64,000 bases of DNA, from contig JAIUCV010000008.1 in the NCBI GenBank assembly GCA_026724425.1, positions 26,613,470 through 26,677,469 of the forward strand, read 5' to 3'. The notes under the pieces are model-generated. The model saw only the letters and a program-made list of their open reading frames with translations. It was not told where the DNA came from and made no database searches. This document shows, piece after piece, positions 48,238 to 60,559 of the stretch (within the stretch, counting starts at the first letter, position 1; every line of letters starts with the position of its first letter). Origin of the DNA: Erythrophleum ivorense. Lineage: Eukaryota; Streptophyta; Magnoliopsida; Fabales; Fabaceae. A program made the position numbers and the translations under genes.

Positions 48238-48413
48238 GTAAGTATAAACTTCTCATTTTGATGTATTTTTTGCTGGTTTAGGACTGCTATAGCTTATTTA
48301 TGATATGAGTAGTGATTTTGTATGAATTTGCCTAAAATTTAAAGGGTTGTTTTGAGGCTACTGGTGTAGGGACAACTAAATCCGAATTTAGGTCTTATAG
48401 TAGCTGGGTAAGT
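48238..48413 (+). promoter_or_regulatory. two donor-like GTAAGT sites in LTR A
   Basis: AGGTAAGTAT and GGGTAAGTGT lie about 168 bp apart, each at the end of a similar unit. Equivalent pairs or triplets occur in all family A copies. GTAAGT matches the plant 5' splice-site consensus, but no transcript evidence exists here. Confidence 0.4.
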
Positions 48414-50153
48414 GTTCTATAGGTAGTTCTTTATGGTTTAATTCTTTGAGTATTGGGTTTGCTGCTATAAATGATGATTAGAAATGGTAATGGTTTGGTT
48501 TTGTATCCATAGGCTAAATTAACATTATGGCTGGTTCTCAAAAAATTATCTACAAGTGAGGCAACTGGGGTCAATGTTAATTCCATACATATATCTACTT
48601 TAATGTTATATCTGTTGCACATTTATAATTTTGAATGCTAAATGAATGGTTGGCTATCTAATATGTTATGATTGGACCTTATGAGTCCATGGTGGAACTA
48701 TGGTGCAGCTGCTACCCATGTATCATGTTTCGATCAGGCACCAGGTTATGATAGACCCTTATATGCACTGAGCCCTGGTTGTGTTTATTGGGGAGTTGGT
48801 GCTATGGATGGGCTTCTCTTGGTGTTAATGGCTTTTAACATGTGGAAATGTGATTGCTAGTATAAGATAATAGTCACTAATAGCCTAATTATTTCATTTG
48901 CTAATATGACTGGTATATTTTTTGATGCCTATCTAATTTCATGTACATATGTTAATTAAATTAGAATATATGAATGGAATTTGTCTTTAGTAATCGAGAT
49001 TTGCATCTCATCCTATTTCATGGGCTAACTATTTTAGGTGAAGGTTCTTCAGGTAAGGATAAAGGGAAGCAAGTGGATGAACATCCATGGGCTAAGACCA
49101 TGCGTGAGAAATTCTGCACTTAGATGGATCTAATCTAGGATAGATGCTAATTTTTGTTATTCTTTTGTATAACATCATTATCATGTAATTATGTTGCCAA
49201 GTGTAGGTATTTTATGTTTTGGTAAACAATGATATAAGTAATAGGGAGTTAGACTCTTTAAAACTTGGACTTTGATGTATGCACTTATATATCGAATATA
49301 AAACCTTGTCGATCCTAAGATATGGTCTATTATCTGAGAATGTAATCATGTGATCCCTTAATTGTTGACTTAGACTAGTAATGCATGGAGCCTATATTGG
49401 AATTTATATTTGGATGATAATGTTAGTAGTTATGAATCCTTCTTGCTGTCATTGATATATAACTTCTTGATGTATGATAGTAGATGAGTAAAAACCAACA
49501 CTTAGGATTTGATTTGGCAATGAAAGACATGTTGAGTATATGAGCTAGATGCATGCCATTAGAGCCCTACAAATTAAGGTAAAGTGGCCCTAGAGTGTTG
49601 TTAGAGGGAGAGTTAGAGTGCATGGGATGAAATTTGGGAGGTATAGATGCAGAAGAGGGTCACGTCATGGCTAAGAATAGCTGAGTCGGACTAGGAGTCA
49701 GTCAAAAGCGAGGAGCGTTGCAGTGCGGGTTGTCTCGTCATAGCGCAAGGCAAAAAATTCACCTAATGAGAGTGACTGAGAGCAACCTCATCACAATGCA
49801 AGTCAAGGAAGTCTAGTAGGGAGTGCTCCAGAGAGTAAACTCACTGCGGTACGAGAGGATCAAGTCGTGGTGAGAATCGAAGGAGGAAAATTCATGGTTC
49901 CCGTAGCTACTTTTGCTGCTGCGTGGATCGTGAACTTTTCTACAGTAGCCTACAAGGTGCTCTTCCGTTACAGCGAGGCTCCAACTCATCGCAGTGATAT
50001 TTCACGTAAGTGTGAATAACAGTTCTCGAGAGCATTTATGCCATAGTGCAGGTATACCAAGTTGCGGCAAGAGTCCCCAAATTTAGTTTTTAAGTTCTAG
50101 TAACGAACTTAGCCGTGACGGGGAAGGTCTAAGTCTTGGTGTAGGTTCCCAAA

Positions 50154-53100
50154 TGTAACACCATATATTTCTATCTTGCTTCCTATCATTTCTAAGTCTC
50201 ACATGATAAATTGTATAAAAGGGAATGGAAAATGGCATTAAAATAATGTCTTATTTCGCGTTGCGTCACGTATGAAAATTCCATTCGGTGTCACACAGAC
50301 CATATGAGCTCATACATCACATTCTCACATTTAATTACATACATACAACTCATTTGCATCACTAAATTTGGCCCACAACTCGTGGAATTCAAAGGGGAGC
50401 ATCAAACTCACACTATTATTTTCGGCCAAAATTTTAGTTTTTCTGTCACAATTTTAGAAATTCATAACTAAATCCAAAAAAATTGAAACCCAAAAAAATT
50501 TACCATTCTAGAAATATCTGGATGTCTACCCCATACTAAAAATAATTTTAGCTCATGAATCATTAAAGGGAGAACATTTGACATATGAAAATCCACTAGG
50601 GTCGCTACTGTTTGGGCCACTAGTTCAGTTTACTGATAGGAAGTTTCAAAATTCATAACTAATTATAGAAAAATTGAAATCATGAATTCTTGGCCATTTT
50701 GAAAAGGTACACATGTCTAATTTATGCCAAAAAATATTTCCAGTTGATGAAACATAACACAGAAAGCATTTGACATGCAAAAAGGGGTAAAGGTTCGGAC
50801 AGCTACTGGTACTGATGTAAGTGTTTGCTATGAACTTCGAAAATATCCAATTAATTCCAAAAAAATCCAATCTATTCAAATGATACCAATTTCAAAATCT
50901 ATAAATGTTAAGTTTATGGGAAAAATAGACTCATACCAGAGCAAGCACGTTTAGCCACCAAAATTCAATGGAACAGTGACTCAAGTCGTGCCGCACTACT
51001 GTTACTGTTCCAGAAATTCAAAAATTCATATCTCTCAGATCAGACCTCCAAATGAGGTGCTTCTAGTTTCTACACATCACTGTGACTGCCTAGTTTTGGC
51101 TTATAAAATTTTGTAGCCATTGGACCATGTTTGCCCCTCGGATGACACAATTTCACAACTGACCAAATGAACAATACTGGTACAAATCCGAAATTCTGAT
51201 ACCAACTTTGAAAAATCATAGAAAATTCCATAGACCTCCAAATGATCTGATCTTTTACTTCTCAAAAATTTCTAGGCAAGATCTATTTGCATGCAAAATT
51301 TCAAGTCAAGAAGAGGTCATTTGGTCAAACTTTGCTATAGCTCAAGAATATGGCAATTTTGGTCCCAACAAGAGGCAAATTTGGTTCAAATGACCCATCC
51401 ATTGTTCCACACACATTTGAGCAACTTAGAAAGCATAAATATAGCATAAATAAGTCCCTCATAAGGTCTAAACCCTCATGCAACTCAAATTCACCATGCC
51501 ACTTCCATAAACATACATACACAAGTAGGCTCCCAAGTGGTCAAAATACACAATTCTATTTATTAAACTCTATTCTTGATACATACACTAACTTTACATA
51601 GTTTTACACTTGTTCAAAGTGTCATGGCTCAAAAATAACATTTACATATCTACTTTGATATTCTAGATATCATAGTACATCAAAAATGGAAAGATTTGTC
51701 AAGAGATGGAGATTTAAGCTCCTTGGCTTCCATCTTTTGGATCTTGAACTCCACCTAGATTATATGAGATGAGAGAAAGGAGGGGGTGAGATTCACTAAA
51801 TCTCAATAGCTCATACACCTATTCAAGCACATTTTCAAAGCATACAATATGTCAAAGGTACAAGTATGCAATCAATCAATCTATGAAGCATTTATCTTTC
51901 ACATTTTTGTGTCACAAACTCATGTCAAGCACAAGAATGAGCTCTAGGGACTTTTGGTTTGGCCTTACCCCATTTTTAGGACTTTTGGATTGCCTCACTC
52001 TTGGTTCTTGGGACTTTTGACTTAGCCTCACTCATCCAAGGGTCTTTTGGCCTTGTCTCACCCATGCCATGAGACTTTTGATATCTCCTCACCCACATTA
52101 AGGGACTTTTGGCACTACCTCACCCTTATGAGCCATTTCCACCATTCAAAGACATTCAAGAAAGCATATTGGTACCAAAATAGCAACATAGCATCAAGGG
52201 ACATGTCTCAAACATATAAACATACACACAAGCACACGATGGCACATATGCAACAAGAAAAGGTGGAGAGCTACCTTAGTGCAAATTCAAGCTTTACTTT
52301 GCTTGTTTCTTCACCTTTTTGGTTCCACAAACACAAGGAGGTGGGGTTGGATTTCCTTGGCCTATTCACAATAAACAACACTTAATTATACTCTTGGAAC
52401 AAGTTATGATATCCAACTCACTCTTAAGACTACACTTTGTTCTATTTGACACAATATGGTTCCATTAAGGACCTAATGAAGCAACTACCATAATTAACAT
52501 TCTTGATTTCATTCTCTTGCCATATTTAGACCCCTTGACCTCATTTAAAGTCTTTGAAGCCATCACACACTCACTTTGATAAACCTAGGTCCATGTTGCT
52601 TCATAAGGTTACATTATGGAAGCCATTACCTCATCTCTCAACCTAGGGCTTTTAAATTTTCCCAAGGATTTCTCCTATCTTCTTTTATCATATAAAGTCC
52701 CAAATCAAGCTTAGAACTATTTAAAACATTCCCTAACTATTTCTGTGAGTCTTGGCCTATTTATGCTTCCATTAAAGATCCATGGAGCATGGGATTTTCC
52801 CTTAATGGATGGGGCACTTGGGAGGCTCCCTAGGAGTCTTAGAAACTCAAACAAACACTCACATATGATGAGGAAGTCTTGAATCAATCCAAATTTTAAA
52901 CTATGTTCAAGCACCCTACACTTTTTCAACTTGAGTTTTGCTAGTTTTCCATGCATTTCTTTAGTATAATCTATCTTCCCATGGCTTAGTTTGATGGATT
53001 CTTTTGGATTATAAAATAGAAACTCTTCCCTCTTCATGGTTCTGCTTGAGACATCCCACCATGGAAGAGGAGAAGGAGAAAAAAGAAGCAACAAAGAGAG

Positions 53101-53957
53101 AGAAACTACCTTGTAATCAAACTTCCTTCAAGAGCCCTTCCTTTTCTCTCTTTCTCCTCCTTAAATTTTGAATTTCCCTGCTCTGATCTTGACCCAAATC
53201 AGCACCATTAAAACCATGGAAAGATGAAGCAAAAAGGGGAGGATGAAGTTTCAAGAGGAAGGAGCATGAAAACCTTACACTTTCTCACCCTTTCTTTGGC
53301 TTTTCTTCCTCCAAAATTCCCTCTCTTTTGTGCACCTAAGGAGCTGAGAATTTTCTCTGAAAATGAGCAGAAGAAAGTTGATTTAGAGAGGGAGGGCTGA
53401 ACGTGGATTAAAAAGGGGATTTGGAAGCTTCCTTTGTGCAATTTGTTTTCATTTTTGCCCTTCTATAATGGTATTTCCGGTTTGGCTTCGTTTTAGCTCC
53501 TTTCTGAGAATTGTCTTCCATCACAAAATTTAGATTCCTAATTTAATAAAGTGCCTTTAGAATTACTCAAATCGGATCTAAAACATTTCTGAACGAATCG
53601 ATCAAAGTTTGGGTCAACTGATGTTGGAAAGAGTACACCGAAGGGGCTTTACCGGTTCTGGGGCTTCCCATGGTTTTTGGGGCCTCTAAGAACTTTGGAC
53701 AACTCAAAATTTCTATTTAAAAAGCCCTCCTAGGTGTTTTTCCAAAATTACACTTATTTACGAAAATACCACTAACCTTTCGGTAAATTTTTTGAATCAC
53801 TCTGGCCCCAGTTTCTGGGTAACTCAAGGCTTAAATCCTCATTTTCTATTATTTAAAATTTTATCCAAATTTTATTTAGCCTTGAATCACTCATCTCAGG
53901 GGGCTTACTTTTCAAACTAGCCCGTTCCAGTGATTGTATAACGTACCAGGCGTTACA
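50154..53957 (-). mobile_element. solo LTR family B inserted in LTR A
   Basis: The 3,804-bp unit TGTAACACCATATATTTC...CCAGGCGTTACA is flanked by CCAAA (50149-50153) and CTAAA (53958-53962), a TSD with one change. The host A phrase at 2925-2955 shows what the uninterrupted site looked like. Minus sense follows from the inverted repeat TGAGATTCACTAAATCTCA at 51787-51805 in plus reading and GGAGAGCTACCTT near 52265. The right-hand 500 bp is the sense 5' part, closely paralleled at 55201-55700 in plus orientation. Short frames at 50646-53441 carry no domain. The 125-codon minus frame at 53094-52717 lies in the leader region. Confidence 0.8.
51787..51805 (-). promoter_or_regulatory. conserved inverted repeat in LTR B
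   Basis: TGAGATTCACTAAATCTCA has a 7-bp stem and 5-base loop. The loop differs from the copies at 40282 and 18747 while the stem is kept. Confidence 0.65.
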
Positions 53958-54276
53958 CTAAACCCTTATTTTCACTTAGAAATCTTGGTTTCTCTTATGA
54001 TAATATTATGTAATGCATTAGGAATGCTTATAAAACATTTTGTGAGTTGAAATCAACAGTAACAATGAATCAAAGGTCTTAATTGATATTTATGATCACT
54101 TGTAGATTCAATTAGTTGTGGTTGCTTAGTTAATAACCCTAATGATATTAAAGTTCAAATTTTTCCACTTTCTCTTATTTTAATTAATTATAATGACTTT
54201 AGGTCTTGATTTATTATTATTAACTACTTAATTAAGCCTAATCACTATAATTAGGAATTAGGGTTATTACACTTTA

Positions 54277-55190
54277 TGTTTTTTAAGATGTTCACAGATA
54301 TTAGATAACATGAATGCTTTCTAGTTTCATCATAAATGATACATAAATATATGCTATGCTAAGGTCTTTGTCCATAGGGAGACTTTAATGATACAAAATT
54401 TATGTTTAGTATACCTTGCATTGGTAAGCATATATTTAAAATGTGATGACATATAGTATTTGTGTAAGTATGATTAAAGTTAAATCCTAAATTTATAGTA
54501 TTATCTTTTCTTTAATTGTTGAAATTGCTAAAAGATCATTATGATAAAGGACAATTATAGAGCATGGAAGGAGGCAATCCTCCTTCATTTAGGGTGACCT
54601 TGACTATGCTCTATGATAATAAGAGCCTATTGTACCCACTAATACTAGCATAAAAGTTGAGATCTTACAATGTAAGCACTGAGAGCGATTTAATCACCTC
54701 AACATAATGTTTATAAAATCTCATTTGAGGGTTAGTTATCTTAAGTTTATACTTGATTGTGAGAAGGTCAATAACTATTTATAAGCTATAGATAAAATTT
54801 AAAAGTCATCAAATAAGTCACTAGCTTGTACAATAATGATAAGTTAATTCTCCATAAGGTGAGTTGGCACCAAAGGATGTGTAAAAACATATAATACAAA
54901 TGTGAGATATAGCTGCATAACTTAAGTCTTTTGAGATAGAGATCTACATTTTATTCTTGGTACAAAAAATCCTCAATTAGCTATCTTATCTATGTGGGCC
55001 ATTGTAGATTTCTTATAAATACATATATAAAAATATGGACAATAAATGTCTTATTAAACATGTGTATACAAGAAAACCAAAAGACTCATTTTTCAAGGTA
55101 GTGAGGTCATATGTGAGATTTATTTAGTTACTAGCACCAAGAAGAGAGGCTACAAAGAAAGAGGCATATAAGGAATGATTGGCCTAAACA
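54277..55190. other. unidentified AT-rich DNA
   Basis: This stretch continues the host of the A LTR. It has no frame or motif that I can place. Confidence 0.45.
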
Positions 55191-55200
55191 AAAAGTCTAA

Positions 55201-58200
55201 TGTCCCGTTATTCTAAAAGTTGTAAATTAAAGGGATTACTAAAGAAGGTCCCCTAAATTGAATGATTAGAGGCTAAATAAAATTAAAGTTATAATCTAGA
55301 CAAATGAAAATGAGGATACAAGGCTAGAAATGCCTAGAAACTGAAGCTAGAATAGTTAAACAAAATTAGACAAAAAGGCAATAGCATTTTTGATAATTTT
55401 AGGTAACTTTTAGAAAACTCAAATGAGAGATTTTTAGATAGAAAAATTGAGTTTCTTGAGATTCTCAAGGGGCCCTAAAAACCATAAGAACCCCTAAAAT
55501 GGTTAAAGCTCCTCCGATTTACATTTTAGAGTATTAGTTGATCAAAACTTTGACTGATTCATTCAAGAAGATTTTAAATCCAATTTGGATGAAACTAAAT
55601 CTATTTTATGAATTAGAGGACCTAAATTTTATAATGGAAAAAACGATTCTAAAAAAAGAGTTGAAATGAACCTAAATGAAAGAAACCAAGTTTAAGGACA
55701 AAATGAAAATTTTGAAAAAGTATCTTAAACTAGCCCTCTAGCCCTTAAAACAAGTCCTTCTCTTCTCCACTCTCTTAACTAACTTTCATCTACTCCAAAA
55801 TAGAAACCAAGCAAGCCTAAGGTGGCGCACAAGAAGGGAGGAAGAAGGGAAGAGAAAACCAAGCAACAAGTGTAAGAAATCTATGGTTTTTCATGCTTCC
55901 TCCTTCATCAACCTTCTTCTCCTCTTTTTCTTGTCTTTTCCTACAATTTTGATGACTTATTTGGAGTTATATCATGGCTAGTTCAGTAGGAGGAGGAGAG
56001 AAATTCAAGGAAAGATTAGAAGCAATTGAAAGCTATTTGGAAAAGCTTGCAAATAAAGTAAGAACCATAGATTGTTTTGCTTCATCTTGTCTACTTCTTC
56101 TCTTGTATATTTCAACCAACCCTAAGCCCATTAAAAGGGGAAGAAATTTAGGTTATAGCAAGGTAGAGACAAGGGTTTTCAAGCATGAGAAACAAGAATA
56201 TGTAATTAGATTTAAAAGAGAAGTTTTAGAATTTAAGTTATGTGACTTAAGGTTCTTGTTGCACCTAGCAAATTTTGAAACTTTCTAATAATAATCTAGC
56301 CTGTGTTAAAGTATGTATGAGTTCTTAAAACATCTAGAAAGCTTCAAAAATGCCATTTCCCTAAGAAAAACTAAGCAAACTCCATGGGTCCCTAAGTTGC
56401 TCTATGTCTCGGCCAAGGATAAGAACAAGTACCTAGGGAGATTTTTCCTTGATTTCAATGATAAGAATAGTCTAAATATGATTAATAAACATCAAGGGAA
56501 GCATTTGTTTGAATTTAGAAACCATGGTTTATGAGATAGGAGTTTAGGTTCTTTTTTAAGGCATAAAGAAGCAACTTGAGTTTAGGCTCCTTGAATTGAA
56601 TTTGTGATGACTCTAAGGAGTTTAAATGAAGTCAAGAGACTTAGATTGAATGAGAAATTGGAACCAAGATCATAAATGCAAGGGTTGCCTCATTATGCAC
56701 TTATATGGAACCATAACCATGGCATAAGATCAAGTATGCTTGTATAGAGTTTATGTGAAGTGCGAATTGGTTTCAATGATTGAATGGTATCTTATTTGAT
56801 ATGTCTAGGCCAAGCAAATCAAGATCCCCTTAGGTGTAGGTGTAAGGCTGGGAAGGGGAAGGCAAATTCCAAGAGGAAAGCTGGTGATTTTTGACACACT
56901 ATCCTTTTTTATATGCATTTCTTGGATGTTTTATTATCATTGGATGCTTGTGTATATGTTTGAACCATAAGACATGTTTATAGCCATTGATTTAATGTTT
57001 TTGTACCATTTGTTACTTGAAATGTATTTTGAATGCAAGATGGCTCGAATGGGCATAGTTGTGCCAAAAGTCCTTTAGAATGAGTGAGGAGAAGCCAAAA
57101 GTCCCTAAGAATGGGTGAGACAAAGCTAAAAGTCTCAAAAATGAGTAAGGAAAATCCAAAAGTCCTAAAGAATTGGGTGATGTAAGACCAAAAGCCTTTA
57201 AAGCCTATATTTGACATATGAGTTTATGTGACATAAGAATATGGTTATGTATGCTTACAAGAGGCTTTTAGTACATGCTTGCACTATTTGACATGAAAAT
57301 GTGCCATGTATGTATGCTTGTAAGGGTAAAAGAGCTATTGGGATTGTTTGAATCTCATTCTTCCCCATATATGTTTAACCATGTTTAAGTAAACTCAAGG
57401 AGTAAGAAATGGGAGCCAAGGCATTTAAAGATGAAACCTTGACAATAAAATAGAAAATTTATGCATTTTGATGTCAAAGTTTGTATCTATATGATGTATA
57501 TGAGATGTAAGCACTTGGACATGTATAAAAGTATATGATTATGATGTATGAACCAAATTTGGAACCAAATGTATGCTTATGTGAGAGTTTGACATTCTAG
57601 AGCCTTAATGCATGTGTATAAGAATAACTAGAAAGGTGGTTTCGAGATGTATGATGATTTGAATCATTTGGGATACTTCTATATGATATATTTATGCTTT
57701 TGAACATGTCCAAATGGTTGTGGTTGGGTTAAAAGACCATTTGACACTACTTGAATCACAAAAATTTCCATATTCTTGACTTGAACCCCAAATTGATCAA
57801 ATGGAGGAATTTGTGCATGAAATTTGGCAAGAATATAGGTCTCCTTTAGATGTTTTCTAGAGCTAAAGAGGACTATTTTTAGAGCTCTATAGAATTTATT
57901 ATGATTTTTTAAGTTGGCCAAATTATGCAGAAATTATCACTATTACTGTTCATGTGGTTAGTTTGCTTTTCTATGTCACTTAGGGGTCAAACGAAATTTA
58001 ATGCTTATAAAATGTTACAAGCATATCATAGACATCATAAGCTTTTTATAGCTACCAAGAGTACCTAATTTGGAGCCCTGTAGGGGAGAAATAAAATTTT
58101 GAAATTCCTAGTTTGTTGCAGAATGACCACTAGACTTTATATACTATTCTATCAGTTTTTGTAAGTTAAATGTGGCTGTTTTGATCTAAAATTTTTATGA

Positions 58201-58570
58201 AAGTTAGATGACATCCTAAGCATTCCAGAAAGCTATAGTTTGTATGATTTGAATTTTTCTAGAATTAGTTATGATTTTTCAAAGTCCATATTAGAATATG
58301 GAACTCATGAATAAATGGATGTAAAGTGCAATTTTGGGTTTTATGCTTTGGACCTAAGTTTTAAGCTTCAAATTGTGATATTTCTAATTGAAAAAATGCG
58401 TTAGAAATGAAAAATAAGTTTGGTAAACTCACATGATCCATTAAGCTAATAATGAATTAATTTGGCTTTTAATGATGCAAATTTCTGCTACCAAAAGTGC
58501 TAAATTCATCAAAATGAACACTTTTAGCTACTTTGATATAAAATGAAGGCTAGCTACATATGGTATTACA
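55201..58570 (+). mobile_element. probable solo LTR family B, plus sense
   Basis: From about 55230 the sequence follows the sense 5' part of the B copy at 50154 (for example AGGCTAAATAAAATT near 55268). It then has a pyrimidine-rich leader near 55730-55960, a version of the shared inverted repeat at 57339-57356 and the B 3' third. It ends ATATGGTATTACA at 58570, the same 3' end as the LTR beside the primer-binding site at 62210. The 5' end has probably decayed to TGTCCCG at 55201. Instead of a clean 5-bp TSD, the flanks are AAAAGTCTAA (55191-55200) and AAAAGCCTAA (58571-58580). The 104-codon frame at 55974-56288 and the 73-codon frame at 56313-56534 lie in the leader half and resemble nothing I know. 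Confidence 0.65.
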
Positions 58571-58654
58571 AAAAGCCTAACTAAAGAAGAATAGATACAC
58601 TCTTATCTTTAGTGTGTTTTAAATTTTAGCAAGTCCCAGCTTGTCATAAGTGAG

Positions 58655-59105
58655 AATTCTTCTAATGTGGCATGGGAGATTGAGACATATCTCTATTGAA
58701 AGAGTCAAGTGGTTTATAAAGGATGGGTTTTTGAATTTCTAAATATTATTGACTCTAATTCATGTATGGACCATATTAAAGGGTAAGCAAAACAACATGC
58801 CGCTTAAGGGAGCTAGAAAAATTTCTAAATTTGTAGAGATGATACACAATAGTATCTATTGTCTTAATTTATGTTCGAATAGTGAAAAAAAATATTTCAT
58901 TCCCTTTATTAGTGACTTCTCACACAACATATACCTTTACTTACTTTATAATTAAAGTGAGGCACTTGATACTTTTAAGGTGTATAAAGCAAAAAATAGA
59001 GAAATAATCTGGTAAGCAAATTAATATAGTAAGGTTAGATAAAGGAAATGAATATTTTGATAGATACACATGCGATAGACAAGCACTTTTGGAAAGATGT
59101 ACTTA
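58655..59105 (+). pseudogene. Ty1/copia integrase remnant
   Basis: In plus translation the fragment reads WHGRLRHISIERV, the GAG-pre-integrase hallmark, then KGKQNNMPLKGA, then a region like the integrase core with FIPFISDFSH (family FITFIDDYSR), and SEALDTFKVYKA. After a frameshift near 59012 it continues as VRLDKGNEYFDRY (family VRSDRGGEYYGRY). These are successive landmarks of copia polyproteins, in the right order. The first catalytic Asp region (HTD in the family) reads HNS; the second Asp is kept in DKGNE. There is a stop after LYLLYN near 58950. The fragment lacks protease, RT, RNase H and LTRs, and stops where a reversed gypsy fragment begins. Confidence 0.85.
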
Positions 59106-59109
59106 AAAT

Positions 59110-59540
59110 AGTGCTATTATAATCCTTTAAAAACATTAATCATCTCTTATACCTCATGTTTAACTCTTTCTGCTCAAACAAGTACTTAAGGCTTTTATGG
59201 TCACTATATATCTCTATAATTGCACTAGATAGGTAGTGTTTCTATATTTTAAGAGCAAACACCACTACTGCTGGCTCTAAATCATGAGTGGGATAGTTTT
59301 TTTTCACGTGGTTTCAATTGTCTAGAAGCAAAGCTACCATTCTACCTTTCTGCATAAGCACACAGCCTAACCCTTTCTTAGAGGCATCGCTATAAACTAC
59401 AAAAGTATCTTTAAGATAAGGAATCACTAAAACTGGGTTATGGTTAACTTATGCTTCAATTCATGGAAACTCTGCTCACATTTCTCATCCCACATAAATG
59501 GTACAATTTTTCTAGTGAGCCTAGTCAGTGGCATCGCTAT
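59110..59540 (-). pseudogene. gypsy RNase H remnant
   Basis: The minus translation shows WDEKCEQSFHELK, then VVYSDASKKGLGCVLMQ with the first catalytic Asp, then YPTHDLEPAVVVFALK (family YPTHDLELAAVVFALK) and IYSDHKSLKYLFEQKELN. These are the standard landmarks of gypsy RNase H, with the Glu and second Asp kept. Two stops interrupt it. The match ends at LKDYNSTI, near 59115; the family continues from here toward integrase. Confidence 0.82.
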
Positions 59541-60400
59541 CTGAGAAAAGCCCTAGATAAACCTCTTATAATAACCCGCTAAACTTAGGAAAATCTTCAT
59601 CTCTATCACTATCCTAGGTCTCTTCCACTAAAGTATTGCCTCTACTTTATGGGAATCTATTGTGACCCATACTTGAGAGATTACGTGACCCAAGAATTTC
59701 ACTTCAGTGAGCTAAAACTCACATTTACTAAGTTTAGCTTATAATTGCTTTTCTCTCAGGGTTTACAAGGCTAATCTCAAATGTTGTTAATGCTCTTCCC
59801 TACTCTTAGAATAAATGAGAATATCATCTTTAAAGACAACTACAAACTTGTCATAAGTATAGCCTAAACACTCTATTCGTGTAATCCATAAATATAACAT
59901 GTGCATTCATCAACCCGAAGGGCATAACTAGGAATTCATGGTGCCCATATCTAGTTCTAAAAGATGTCTTAGGGACATCCTGAGCCTTAATCCTAAATTG
60001 ATGGTATCCTGGCCTAAGATCAATCTTAAAAAACATTGAAATTCCTACCAACTAGTCGAGGAGGTTATCTATCATGGGAAGATTGTACTTATTCTTGATT
60101 GTGATCTTATTGAGTTCTCTTTGTTCTATGCACAGTCTAAGACTCCCGTCCTTCTTCTTGACAAATAAGACTGGAGCTCCCCACAATGAAACACTAGGCT
60201 TGATAAAACCTTTTTCTAAAAGCTCTTCTATTTGCTTCTTTAATTTAGCTAACTTAATGGGAGCTATCTTATATAGGGCCTTAGACATTAGACCTGCCCC
60301 AGGCATAATATCTATGGTAAACTTTACTTCTCTATTAGGGGGTAGTCTACTAATCTCTTTAGAGAATATCTTTAGGAATTCTTTAATTATAGGTATCTCA
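59541..60400 (-). pseudogene. gypsy reverse transcriptase remnant
   Basis: Minus-strand landmarks in order: LPPNREVKFTIDIMPGAG (about 60340-60290), IEELLEKGFIKPSVSLWGAP, FVKKKDGSLRL, ELNKITIKNKY, a stop at 60052-60054, FFKIDLRPGYHQ, TSFRTRYGHHEFLVMPFG, then a frameshift near 59850, the catalytic box read as FKDD at 59823-59834, and EVKFLGHVIS near 59690. Plant gypsy elements usually have FIDD, so Ile is replaced by Lys while both Asp are kept. The two longest open pieces are 60306-60052 and 60051-59851. The plus frame 60074-60454 is only a shadow. Confidence 0.88.
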
Positions 60401-60559
60401 TTTATACCCTCTTCTACTTCTACCTATATAGAAAAGAAAACTAGAAACCCCTGACAACCATGATCTAGAGACCTCTTAGCTTGGGGGTAATCATAAAGGC
60501 TAGCTCAATCTTGGTACTAAGTATAATTCCACATTTAGGTAAGGCAATACACCTGTTAT

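Larger units (their letters stand above)
47631..54271 (+). mobile_element. solo LTR family A, plus sense, split by a B LTR
   Basis: The pieces 47631-50153 and 53963-54271 make about 2.83 kb. The left end TGTAACCTCC and right end GGTTATTACA are bracketed by a perfect TSD, CTTTA at 47626-47630 and 54272-54276. It is the only plus-sense A copy. Read forward it has a TATATAA at 48091-48097, donor-like AGGTAAGTAT near 48238 and GGGTAAGTGT near 48405, the inverted repeat CGAGATTTGCATCTCA near 48995, and the GCC/GCGG-type array at 49660-50120. The frame at 48672-48860 has homologous minus frames in other A copies (9583-9332 and 30339-30130), so it is conserved as LTR sequence. Its protein is not recognisable. 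Confidence 0.87.

Noticed and set aside
52717..53094. 125-codon minus-strand frame as a gene
   Set aside because: It lies within a B LTR between its start and the shared inverted repeat, has no recognisable domain, and no similar protein is kept in other B copies.
60074..60454. 126-codon plus-strand frame
   Set aside because: It is the antisense of the reverse transcriptase remnant, which has clear homology on the minus strand.
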